From positions 53,952-117,951 of the forward strand of contig JBBRQU010000007.1 in the NCBI GenBank assembly GCA_038225855.1: a stretch of DNA of 64,000 nt. Reading direction: 5' to 3'. This document shows positions 8,720 through 16,875 of the stretch, piece by piece. The position numbers and the translations under genes are program-made. The first letter of the stretch is position 1; each line of letters starts with the position of its first letter. The notes under the pieces are model-generated. The model saw only the letters and a program-made list of their open reading frames with translations, was not told the DNA's origin and did not search any database. Origin of the DNA: CAHJXF01 sp038225855 (lineage in GTDB: Bacteria; Pseudomonadota; Gammaproteobacteria; Burkholderiales; Burkholderiaceae_D).

Positions 8720-9163
8720 TCAGAACCGGTCGTCATCATGATTGCGTTCGACGAAGGTCGCAAGCTCGCGCCGATCTCGCTTCGTGGGTCTGCCCTTGCG
8801 CGTATGGGCGGGCTCGCGTTCCAGGCGCCGGCGTGCTTCCGCGGCCTCGCGCGTGGCGAGGCTCACTTCGGTCTCCGCATAGCGTGTCTGCGCGATCGGC
8901 GCAGCCACGCGTATGTCGTCGAGAATGCGCACCCGCACTTCGCGCTCGAACCCGCCGATGCGCATCGTTACGAGGTCATCGACGTGCAGGCTCTTCGCAG
9001 GCTTGACGCGCTGCTCGTTGACTCGCACCTGCCCCGCATCGATCGCGGCCGCGGCGGCGCTGCGCGTGCGATAGAAGCGCGCAGCCCACAGCCACTTGTC
9101 GATACGAATCGCTCCGAGTTCGCGTTCGGCTTGCGATACCGAGGTCGGCTTGCGAGCGTTCAA
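8720..9163 (-). CDS. hslR: Heat shock protein 15 homologue (S4 RNA-binding)
   Basis: 147 residues. An S4 domain starts at residue ~19 with IRIDKWLWAARFYRTRSAA and continues through VRVNEQRVKPAKSLHVDD. The basic C-terminal tail (RKGRPTKRDRRELATF) is typical of Hsp15, which binds 50S subunits carrying a stalled nascent chain and helps recycle them. No ATG fits; the start is a TTG at 9161-9163 overlapping the pdeM stop as TTGA, so translation is probably coupled to pdeM. It is the last gene of the repair operon, with the sigma remnant beginning immediately after its stop. Confidence 0.88.
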   Translation of the reverse strand: MNARKPTSVSQAERELGAIRIDKWLWAARFYRTRSAAAAAIDAGQVRVNEQRVKPAKSLHVDDLVTMRIGGFEREVRVRILDDIRVAAPIAQTRYAETEVSLATREAAEARRRLEREPAHTRKGRPTKRDRRELATFVERNHDDDRF

Positions 9164-9852
9164 GCGATCGGGTCGACAACCCGGACGAGACGACGATCAA
9201 TCGCATGGACCGCATCGGGCGCGACCACGAACACACGATCGTTCGGCAGCGCGTCGACGATCCATGTCCCGGTGAATGCACCGAATGCCGGTAGCACGCC
9301 GACGCGCGAGCCGGCTTCGCAACCGAACCAGAAGCACGGAAGACGCATGCCGTCGTTGGCGCGACCGCCCAGGCGATAGCCGGGATGCAGATGCCCCGCG
9401 AGCACGTAGCCGCGCTCACAAGGTTCGGGGTGATGACGCATCGAGAACGGGCCGATGGTCCACGACTCGTCGACGACATCGATCATCAGATGCGAAGGCG
9501 GATCGCCTGCGTGCGAGTCGTGATTGCCGCGCACCAGCGTCATCGCGACGTTCGCATGCCGCCTGCGCCATTGCGCGAGGGCTTCGATGGTGGGCCGCGC
9601 CTGCGCTTCGCGCGCATGCAGGAAGTCGCCGAGAAAGACGAGGTGCTCGACCTTCCATCGGGCCATCAACGCGTCGAGGCGCGCGAGATTGTCGGCGGTC
9701 GTGCCATGCGGCACCGGCACGCCGCGCGCGCGAAACGTCGCGGCCTTGCCGAAATGCGCGTCGGCCACGAGCAGCATGCGCTCTTCGCTCCAGTACGCGG
9801 CGCGTTCGTGGCATAGGTGCAGGGTTTGGCCGGCTAGGAGGGCTTCGGGCAT
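9160..9852 (-). CDS. pdeM: Ligase-associated DNA damage response endonuclease PdeM
   Basis: 230-residue calcineurin-like metallophosphoesterase. Metal ligands are visible in LLVADAHFGK (D-x-H), VFLGDFLH (GD), LVRGNHDS (GNHD) and VLAGHLHPGY (GHxH). This is the phosphoesterase of the conserved four-gene Lhr / ligase / exonuclease / phosphoesterase repair set. It starts nine bases after the lhr stop and its TGA overlaps the hslR TTG. It is expected to hydrolyse phosphodiesters at damaged or intermediate DNA ends with manganese; the in-vivo substrate is unknown. Confidence 0.92.
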   Translation of the reverse strand: MPEALLAGQTLHLCHERAAYWSEERMLLVADAHFGKAATFRARGVPVPHGTTADNLARLDALMARWKVEHLVFLGDFLHAREAQARPTIEALAQWRRRHANVAMTLVRGNHDSHAGDPPSHLMIDVVDESWTIGPFSMRHHPEPCERGYVLAGHLHPGYRLGGRANDGMRLPCFWFGCEAGSRVGVLPAFGAFTGTWIVDALPNDRVFVVAPDAVHAIDRRLVRVVDPIA

Positions 9853-9861
9853 GGGCGGATT

Positions 9862-12681
9862 TTATCGGCATTGTGGTTTTCGACCGTCGCGCGATAGCGC
9901 ACCGCGCCGAGAGCCGCCCGCATCGCCGTCCGCCGCCGCCTCCAACTCACCGAGCAGACGTGCAATCCGCTCGCCCAGCTTCTCGGTCGTGACCTCTTCG
10001 CGAAAGCGCTCGACCATCAGTGGGAACGAGAAGGGCGTGGCACGCGCGGGTCGCGTGATCACCAGTTCCCATCGGGCCATGCGTTCGAGGGTCGCGCGCA
10101 GGCGTCCGATCTCGAGCTCCTGCTCGAGCGCTTCGGTCTCGGCTTGAGTGAGCAACAGATTGCCCGCGTCGTGCTTGCGAAACACTTCGTAGAACAAGCT
10201 GGAACTCGCCTGTACCTGCCGCGTCGACTTGCGCTCGCCCGGGTATCCCGAGAACACCAGGCCCGACACACGCGCGATCTCGCGAAAGCGGCGCTGCGCG
10301 AGTTCGCTGGCGTTGAGCGACGCGACAATGTCTTCGAGCAGGTGATCGGTCGATAGCAGTCCCTCGGCGATCAGGCGCTCCCAATCGAAGGGCTCGGCCG
10401 ACAACAGCTCGAAGCCATAATCGTTCATCGAGATCGAGAACGTGCCGGGGTGATTGCGCGCGGCGCGCCATGCGACGAGCGAACCGAGACCGATGTGCAC
10501 GATGCGCCCGCCGAACGGATAGCAGAGGAAGTGATGGCCTTCGCGCGACGCGATCAGCTCGCATACGAGACGTCCGGTCTCGGGCAACGCCGACCAGCGC
10601 TGCTGCAGTTCGAGCAGCGGTCTCACCGCGCGCATCTCGGGCTCGTTGCGATACCACGCGTTGCTCGCATGCGCGGCGCGATGGAGCATATCGAGCGACG
10701 CATCGGCCAACTCGCTCGTCAACGGCATGCGACTGCCGGACCATGCGGGCACGCGGCCATGCTTTCGAGTGGCCTTCTTCACATACGCGGTCATGTCGCG
10801 CACGCGCACCAGTTCGAGCACGCGGCCGCCGAACACGAACACGTCGCCGGGTTTCATGCGCGCGATGAAGCCCTCTTCGATCTGCCCGAGCTTCGCGCCG
10901 GTGGCGAGCCACGCGACGAACATCGCCGTGTCCGAGACGATCGTGCCGATGCTCATGCGATGGCGTCGCGCGAGGTCGGGGCGCGGCACGCGATAGACCT
11001 CGGGCTCCTGGCCATCGGGGTTGCGCGCGATGCGGTGGTAATCCGGATAGGCCGCGAGTGACGAGCCGCCGCCTTCGTCGAAGGCGATCGCCCAATCGAA
11101 TTCATCGCGCGTCAGTGTGCGATACGACCACGCGGTGCGGACTTCAGCGAACAATTCGTCGGCCACAAAACCCGTGCCGGCCGCGATCGTGACGAGATGC
11201 TGTACGAGACAATCGAGCGGCTTGTTGGGCGCCGTGCGCGGCTCGATGCGGCACGCGGCAACGGCTCGTCGTGCTGCCGCAGCTTCGACCAGTTCGAGTG
11301 CGTTGGTCGGCACCAGCGTCGCGCGCGACGCGCGGCCCGGTGCGTGGCCCGAGCGGCCTGCGCGTTGCAAGAGGCGCGCGACGCCCTTCGCCGAGCCGAT
11401 CTGCAGGACGCGCTCGACCGGCAGGAAATCGACGCCGAGGTCGAGCGAGGCCGTGCATACCACGGCCTTCAATGTCCCGGCCTTCAGTCCCGTCTCGACC
11501 CAATCGCGCACCTCGCGATCGAGCGAGCCGTGATGGAGCGCGATCACGCCGGCCCATTCGGGCTTGGCGGCGAGCAGCGTCTGGTACCAGATCTCGGCCT
11601 GGCTGCGCACGTTGGTGAAGACCAGCGTCGTCGACGACTTCTCGATCTCGGCGACGACCGCATCGATCAGCCTGATGCCCAGATGGCCGCCCCAGGGAAA
11701 GCGCTCGATCGAGTCGGGGATCAAGGTGTCGATCACGATCTCCTTGGGCCCGAATTCATCTCCCATTTCGCCTTTGACCATCACACCCGTTCGCGGCTTG
11801 CCGCGCGCGTCGAGTCCGAGCAATGTCTGCCGCGCCACGTCGAGGTTGCCGAGCGTCGCCGAAAGCCCCCACACGATCAGCTTCGGATTCCACTGCCGCA
11901 GCCGCGCGAGCGCGAGCTGCGTCTGCACGCCGCGCTTGCTGCCCATCAGCTCGTGCCATTCGTCGACTACGACCACCGACACTTCATCGAGCAAGTGATG
12001 CGCATCGGCGCGCGCGAGAAACAACGTGATCGACTCGGGCGTCGTGACCAGCGCTTCGGGCAGGTGCTTAGCTTGCCGCGCGCGCGTGGCCGCATCGCTG
12101 TCGCCGGTGCGCATCGCGACTTCCCAATCGAGACCGATGCCCGCGGCCGCGTCGGCGAGCGCGCGCCTGGTGTCGGCGGCGAGCGCGCGCATCGGCGTGA
12201 TCCACAGCACGTGCAACTTGCGCGTGGCGGGCGGCTTCGCGTCGCGTGCGCGTGCGCGTTCGAGTGTGAGGCGCAATGCACCGAGCCATGCGGCATAGGT
12301 CTTGCCCGCACCGGTGGTCGCATGCAGAAGACCCGAGCGACCCGCGACGATGTGCTCCCAGGTCTCGCGCTGAAAGGGGAAGGGCGCGATGCCGCGCGAC
12401 GCGAGCCAGGTGTCGATCGACTCGGGCGCGGGCAGAGGTCCGGGCGGCGTGCGTCGCTCGCGCGGTGCGGCAGGCGAAGGCGGCGCGCGCCGATCGACCT
12501 CGGCATCGACGGCCAGTGTTGCCGCCGCAACCGCGGACGTCTTGCGTTTCGCGGCCGCACCCTCGCGCCGCTTGCGATCGAGTTGCTTGCCCAGATGGTT
12601 GCTTCCGGCAAGCGTCGACGGCAGGCCCCAGTTGCTGCGGCCTGTGTCGCTCGCCCTGGATTCTCTGCGACGCCGCGTCAT
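9862..12681 (-). CDS. Ligase-associated DNA damage response DExH helicase (Lhr-core)
   Basis: 939 residues. Helicase motifs: Walker A ATTGAGKTYA, motif II DEWH (VVVDEWHELMG), motif III SATLGN and motif VI QRAGRSGH, followed by the winged-helix/Lhr-specific C-terminal region. This matches Lhr-core, a 3'-5' ssDNA-dependent ATPase/translocase. The ATG at 12679-12681 overlaps the DUF429 stop (ATGA), so I place the start there; an upstream start at 12813 would lie inside that gene. Residues ~1-85 are a basic, Pro/Ala-rich N-terminal extension before the helicase begins near IDTWLASRG. Located between DUF429 and pdeM in one operon. Confidence 0.93.
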   Translation of the reverse strand: MTRRRRESRASDTGRSNWGLPSTLAGSNHLGKQLDRKRREGAAAKRKTSAVAAATLAVDAEVDRRAPPSPAAPRERRTPPGPLPAPESIDTWLASRGIAPFPFQRETWEHIVAGRSGLLHATTGAGKTYAAWLGALRLTLERARARDAKPPATRKLHVLWITPMRALAADTRRALADAAAGIGLDWEVAMRTGDSDAATRARQAKHLPEALVTTPESITLFLARADAHHLLDEVSVVVVDEWHELMGSKRGVQTQLALARLRQWNPKLIVWGLSATLGNLDVARQTLLGLDARGKPRTGVMVKGEMGDEFGPKEIVIDTLIPDSIERFPWGGHLGIRLIDAVVAEIEKSSTTLVFTNVRSQAEIWYQTLLAAKPEWAGVIALHHGSLDREVRDWVETGLKAGTLKAVVCTASLDLGVDFLPVERVLQIGSAKGVARLLQRAGRSGHAPGRASRATLVPTNALELVEAAAARRAVAACRIEPRTAPNKPLDCLVQHLVTIAAGTGFVADELFAEVRTAWSYRTLTRDEFDWAIAFDEGGGSSLAAYPDYHRIARNPDGQEPEVYRVPRPDLARRHRMSIGTIVSDTAMFVAWLATGAKLGQIEEGFIARMKPGDVFVFGGRVLELVRVRDMTAYVKKATRKHGRVPAWSGSRMPLTSELADASLDMLHRAAHASNAWYRNEPEMRAVRPLLELQQRWSALPETGRLVCELIASREGHHFLCYPFGGRIVHIGLGSLVAWRAARNHPGTFSISMNDYGFELLSAEPFDWERLIAEGLLSTDHLLEDIVASLNASELAQRRFREIARVSGLVFSGYPGERKSTRQVQASSSLFYEVFRKHDAGNLLLTQAETEALEQELEIGRLRATLERMARWELVITRPARATPFSFPLMVERFREEVTTEKLGERIARLLGELEAAADGDAGGSRRGALSRDGRKPQCR

Positions 12682-13550
12682 GCGATGACGAGCTTTTCGA
12701 CTGGCGGGACGCCGACGATCCAGCCTTCGAGCGGATCGATCGCATCGGGCAGGCCATAACGATCGTCGCCTGCCTCCTTGCGCTGCCATGCCCACGCCGC
12801 CTGTACTGCGCACAGCACCGCATCGAGCGGATCGGCGCTGGCTTCGTCGATCAGGTCTGGACGCTGCTCAGGATCGAATGCAACGCGTATCGCCAGGCAA
12901 TGCGCGGCGCGTTCGAGCGCGTCGACGATGCGCGCGCGTTCGTCACGACGCGCGACGGTCTGCATGGAGCGTGTGTCGGACTTGTACGACGCGCGCGTGA
13001 TCGATCGTGCGATGAAACCCGGATAGCCTTCGAGCGCGACGCGACTCGTATCGACGCGTGATGGATCGTCATCGAGCGCAGGGATACATACGCCGGCCGC
13101 GATCAAGCGCGGCACGCCCGCATGCATCATCCACGCGACCGGCGGATTGACCCACTTCATGGACGGGCTCGACCCCGCCGGGCGGTCGGTCGCGCGATGC
13201 GCGAACTTCGATCCGGCCGGACGCGCATCGCACCAGGCCTTGAACAAGTCGCGAATCGATGCGCGATCGAGCGACGCATAGTGCCGCATGGCGATACGCC
13301 AATCGCGCGGCCAATCGAGATGTTCGACCAGTGCGCGAGGCAGCCCGAAAGGAAAATCGAAGGCCGCGATCCACGGTCCCGGGCGCGCCAGGAACGCTTC
13401 GAAATGCGGCCAGTCCGCGAGAGCCTCGATCGCCGTGAGCGCGAAGCGATCCGGTCCGGTCGATTCAAGCGTCGCGACGGCGATCGGCTTCGCGCGGCGC
13501 GGAGTGCTCGTGAAGTCGACGCCATGAACCATCATGCAGATCGGCGCCAT
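12678..13550 (-). CDS. DUF429 family protein (predicted RNase H-fold nuclease)
   Basis: 290 residues from the ATG at 13548-13550. The beginning MVHGVDFTSTPRRAKPI places an acidic residue on the first strand (VDFTS), as in RNase H-fold enzymes, and WIAAFDFPFGLP carries a second one. DPLDAVLCAVQAAWAW near the end is the third conserved acidic patch of DUF429. The gene starts 52 bases after the ligase stop and its TGA overlaps the lhr ATG (ATGA), so it is translationally coupled to the helicase. DUF429 is not a named member of the Lhr/ligase repair set. A role as an auxiliary nuclease is inference from position and fold. Starts at 13535 or 13532 are also possible. Confidence 0.82.
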   Translation of the reverse strand: MAPICMMVHGVDFTSTPRRAKPIAVATLESTGPDRFALTAIEALADWPHFEAFLARPGPWIAAFDFPFGLPRALVEHLDWPRDWRIAMRHYASLDRASIRDLFKAWCDARPAGSKFAHRATDRPAGSSPSMKWVNPPVAWMMHAGVPRLIAAGVCIPALDDDPSRVDTSRVALEGYPGFIARSITRASYKSDTRSMQTVARRDERARIVDALERAAHCLAIRVAFDPEQRPDLIDEASADPLDAVLCAVQAAWAWQRKEAGDDRYGLPDAIDPLEGWIVGVPPVEKLVIA

Positions 13551-13602
13551 CGTGGGCGCATGAGACAGAAGCGCGATTATCTCTTGCTGCCTGACGCGCC
13601 CT

Positions 13603-15504
13603 TCACCGCGCATCGAGCAAGGTCTGCAAGCTCGCTATCGTATCGGCCTCTTCGACCGGCTTGTCGATCCGCCAGCGCAGCATGCGCGGGAAACGCACCG
13701 CGATGCCCGACTTGTGGCGCGCGGATCGTTGTATGCCTTCGAAGCCGAGTTCGAATACCTGGGTGGGCGTGACGCTGCGTACCGGACCGAATTTTTCTAT
13801 CGTGGTTTTCTTCACGATCGCATCGACCCTGGTCATCTCTTCATCGGTGAGGCCCGAGTACGCCTTCGCGAAGGGGATCAGTGTGCGCGGCTGATCGGCG
13901 GCGGCGTCTTGCGCACGATCCCACACGGCAAACGTGAAGTCAGTGTAGAGCGACGCGCGTCGGCCATGTCCCCGTTGCGCATAGATCAACACCGCATCGA
14001 CCGACAGCGGATCGATCTTCCATTTCCACCAGGTACCGACGTCCTTGGTGCGGCCCACCCCATAGCGCGCGTCGCGACGCTTCAACATGAAGCCTTCGAC
14101 GCCGCGCGCCCGAGCCTCGCCGCGCAAGGTCGCGAACGACGACCACGAGTCCGCGTGCAATACGGGTGACAGTCGCAGCGCGGGCGCATCGCCGGATGCT
14201 TTGACCGCTGGGTCGGCCGCTGCGAAGACTGCCGCGACCAGCGCTTCGAGCCGCGTGCGCCGCAGCGATTGCGGCTCGCCGCGCAGATCCATTCCGTCCT
14301 GTTCGAGCAAGTCGTAAGCGACCAGCACGACTGGTTTTTCTGTGAGGATTTTCTTTGACAGCGTCTTGCGGCCGATGCGAGTCTGCAGATCGGCGAAGGG
14401 CGCGGGGCGGTCGAGTGGGTTGTCCACGTCGTTCCCACGTACTCGTTCGGACTCGCGGGAATCCAGTGTCGTCGACCCAAGCCGCTGGGTCCCTGCTTGC
14501 GCAGGGAGGACGGGCTGCCGATCACTCGTGCGCCAGACCAGGATCTCGCCGTCGATCACCGTGCCGTCGGGAATGCTCGCAGCCAACGCCGCGAGTTCGG
14601 GAAAGCGCTCGGTCACGAGGTCTTCGCCGCGCGACCAGAGAAACGCTTCGCCGCCGCGGACCACCAACTGGCCGCGGATGCCGTCGTATTTCCACTCGAC
14701 CTGCCAGTCGTCGATTGCCCCGAGCAACGCATCGAAGCGCTCGACCGGTTCGTTCAACGCATGCGCGAGAAAGAAGGGATAGGGCTGACCGCGCAACTCG
14801 TGAGAGGCCGACGCATTTCCTTCGGCTTCACCTGACGCGGGCGGTGCGATCAACGCGCGATAGGTCGCGGCGCTGGGCCGCGCACGGCCGTCGGTGTAAC
14901 CCATCAGCCGATGCGCAACGATCTTCGCATCGATGCCGGACACGGTCGCGAGCGCGCGCGTGACCGAGAGCTTGGACACGCCGACGCGAAAGCCTCCGCC
15001 GATCAGCTTGGTCAGGAGGAAGCGTTCGATCGTATCGAGTTCGTCCCACCAGTTTGCGAGACGCGCCGCGATGGTTTCAGGCAACTCGCCTTTCAATGGA
15101 AGCAGCCGCTCTTCGATCCACGCGGCCAGACCGAGGTCGGCATGTCGCGAAGGAGGCGGCAGGATGTGCGCGATCGTTTCGGCGAGGTCGCCCACCGCCT
15201 GGTAGCTCTCCTCGAACAGCCATTCGGGCAGCGCCGCGATGGTGCGCGCGGTATCGCGCAGGATGCGCGTCGGGACCGTCTGACGCGGCTTGCCGCCTGC
15301 CAGAAAATAAACCGCCCATGCGGCGTCGCGCTCGGGTTCATCTGCGATGTCGCGGGTGGGCTGGTTAGCAAGTGGGTCCGTGGAATCGTCCAACCCGGCG
15401 CTGCGTTCGGAGACATCGACAAAATATCGGACCAGCGCGGCCTGCTTGTCGCGCGTCGCGGTCGATGCGTCGAGTTCTGCGAACAGGCGCGAGAAATATC
15501 TCAT
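13603..15504 (-). CDS. ATP-dependent DNA ligase, repair-cluster type, with repeat-derived insertion
   Basis: 633 residues. The N-terminal domain (DWQVEWKYDGIRGQ follows it) leads to motif I KYDGIR with the nucleotidyl lysine near residue 271. Then come motif III-region FLWSRGEDLVTERFP, motif IIIa/IV region DGEILVW and VEGFMLKRRDARYGVG, and motif V WWKWKIDPLSVDAVL. An OB-fold domain finishes the protein. It seals nicks using ATP and is the ligase of the Lhr/Lig/Exo/Pe set. The start at 15502-15504 (MRYFSRLF) is the family start; the frame stays open far upstream only as a shadow of the cyclase gene. The protein is longer than its usual ~530-580 residues, largely because ~28 residues encoded at 14428-14512 come from a palindromic repeat inserted in frame. 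Confidence 0.92.
   Translation of the reverse strand: MRYFSRLFAELDASTATRDKQAALVRYFVDVSERSAGLDDSTDPLANQPTRDIADEPERDAAWAVYFLAGGKPRQTVPTRILRDTARTIAALPEWLFEESYQAVGDLAETIAHILPPPSRHADLGLAAWIEERLLPLKGELPETIAARLANWWDELDTIERFLLTKLIGGGFRVGVSKLSVTRALATVSGIDAKIVAHRLMGYTDGRARPSAATYRALIAPPASGEAEGNASASHELRGQPYPFFLAHALNEPVERFDALLGAIDDWQVEWKYDGIRGQLVVRGGEAFLWSRGEDLVTERFPELAALAASIPDGTVIDGEILVWRTSDRQPVLPAQAGTQRLGSTTLDSRESERVRGNDVDNPLDRPAPFADLQTRIGRKTLSKKILTEKPVVLVAYDLLEQDGMDLRGEPQSLRRTRLEALVAAVFAAADPAVKASGDAPALRLSPVLHADSWSSFATLRGEARARGVEGFMLKRRDARYGVGRTKDVGTWWKWKIDPLSVDAVLIYAQRGHGRRASLYTDFTFAVWDRAQDAAADQPRTLIPFAKAYSGLTDEEMTRVDAIVKKTTIEKFGPVRSVTPTQVFELGFEGIQRSARHKSGIAVRFPRMLRWRIDKPVEEADTIASLQTLLDAR
14428..14512. 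repeat. Dispersed palindromic repeat inserted in the ligase gene
   Basis: An 85-base element begins GTCGTTCCC and ends GGGAGGACG, with nested hairpins: GACCC/GGGTC (474-478 with 487-491 of the 14xxx series) and CCCTGC-TTGC-GCAGGG (14491-14506). On the plus strand it reads in part WVPACAGRTG after SRESSVVDPS, the classic translation of the 'FPRRRESS...WVPACAG' dispersed repeat of proteobacteria. Here the ligase frame runs through it on the minus strand (LPAQAGTQRLGSTTLDSRES). Confidence 0.8.
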
Positions 15505-15651
15505 TGCGGTTTCATTCGGGCGATTGCAGGCAAGGCGGCAGTGCGCGATCGTGCGGGACTCGATGGCCATTCGCGATGACGGCGACAAGCGGCGGAGCCT
15601 CGCACGCCGACGGTATAGGCCGCCGCGGTGCGGGCATGATAACTTTCCACG

Positions 15652-16872
15652 ATGGGTAAATTTCCTCGAACGCTGCGGCAGATTTTCCGCCCGATGACGC
15701 CTCGATCGAGCGTGATCGAGCGCGGGCTGATGCTGACCAGCATTCTCGCGGCCGTGGTTCTCGCGGCGATGGCGCTGGTGGTCCATCGCGTCAACAGCGA
15801 CGCCGCCGACGCGACCAGGCGTTCGATCCGATCGATCGAAGTCGCGGTCACGCTCGACAAACTTCAGCTCGCGCTGCGCGATGTCGACATGGCCGGGCGC
15901 GATTTGTCGGCAGGTCGCAGTCGCGACCGAAGCGACGCCGAGCGCTACGACACGTCGCGCTTTCAGGCGCGCCTGAACCTCGCCGCGCTCGGACCGCTGG
16001 CGGGCGACGAACCGAATCAGCTCGAGCGCCTGTCGCGCCTGGACCCATTGATCAACCGGAAGTTCGCACTCGGCCTGCGCGGCTACGAGTCGCAGGATGC
16101 CGGCTCGCGCGACGAGATCGACAACTTGATCGCCGCGATGCACGACGACGAGGGCAAGCGCCTCGAGCGCTATCGCGCTTCGCAACGCGATGCGAGCGAG
16201 AAATCGACGTGGATCATGGTCGGCGCATTGGCGCTCGTCACCTTGTTGTCGATTGCCTTCTGGATTCTCCTGAAGATCGAGTTCGGCGCGCGGCGCGCGC
16301 TCGAACGACGTCTGATCGAATCGGCCACCATCGACGAACTCACCGGCGTTGGCAACCGCAGCGACTTCGATCGCAAGCTGACGCAGGAGTGGGCGTTCCG
16401 GATCCGCTATGCCACCGCGTTGTCGCTCTTGATCGTCGATGTCGATCACCTCAAGGCCATCAACGAGCAGTGGGGACACGTCGCGAGCGACGCGGTGCTG
16501 CGCGAAGTCGCACGCCGCCTCGGTTCGCGACTGCGCCGGACCGAAGCGTTGGCGCGTTCCGGCGGCGACGAGTTTGCCGTGATCGTTCCCAACTATCGCA
16601 AGGAGGCGGTGGAATTGGCCGAGCAGTTGCGCGAGCGCGTGGCCGAGGCGCCGTTCATCCTCCAGGACGCGGACAGACCCAACCCGATTTCAGTGACCAT
16701 CAGCATCGGCGTGGCCGAAGCGAGCGACGTGGACTCTCCCCGCGAACTGCTGGCCGCGGCCGAAGGAGCGATGTATGTCGCGAAGGGAAAAGGCCGCAAC
16801 CGCGTCGAATCGTTTCGGCCCGATCCCACCACCTACGGAATGCGTGCGACCACTAGGGCGTCGCAGAAGTAG
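15652..16872 (+). CDS. Membrane diguanylate cyclase (GGDEF)
   Basis: 406 residues. TM1 is at ~27-45 (LMLTSILAAVVLAAMALVV). A periplasmic helical sensor of ~140 residues resembling a CHASE3-type domain follows, then TM2 at ~187-206 (WIMVGALALVTLLSIAFWIL) and a GGDEF domain with the intact active site RSGGDEF near residue 304. It should make c-di-GMP from GTP. The product-inhibition site expected eight residues before GGDEF reads RRTE rather than RxxD, so feedback control may be weak. The gene is divergent from the ligase and convergent with the exonuclease, interrupting the repair set. No strong ribosome site is visible; MTPRSS at residue 15 is an alternative start. Confidence 0.9.
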   Translation: MGKFPRTLRQIFRPMTPRSSVIERGLMLTSILAAVVLAAMALVVHRVNSDAADATRRSIRSIEVAVTLDKLQLALRDVDMAGRDLSAGRSRDRSDAERYDTSRFQARLNLAALGPLAGDEPNQLERLSRLDPLINRKFALGLRGYESQDAGSRDEIDNLIAAMHDDEGKRLERYRASQRDASEKSTWIMVGALALVTLLSIAFWILLKIEFGARRALERRLIESATIDELTGVGNRSDFDRKLTQEWAFRIRYATALSLLIVDVDHLKAINEQWGHVASDAVLREVARRLGSRLRRTEALARSGGDEFAVIVPNYRKEAVELAEQLRERVAEAPFILQDADRPNPISVTISIGVAEASDVDSPRELLAAAEGAMYVAKGKGRNRVESFRPDPTTYGMRATTRASQK

Positions 16873-16875
16873 CGG

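Noticed and set aside
15505..16479. Upstream extension of the ligase frame by 325 codons
   Set aside because: It lies antisense to the diguanylate cyclase gene and has no ligase similarity; the MRYFSRLF start fits the family.
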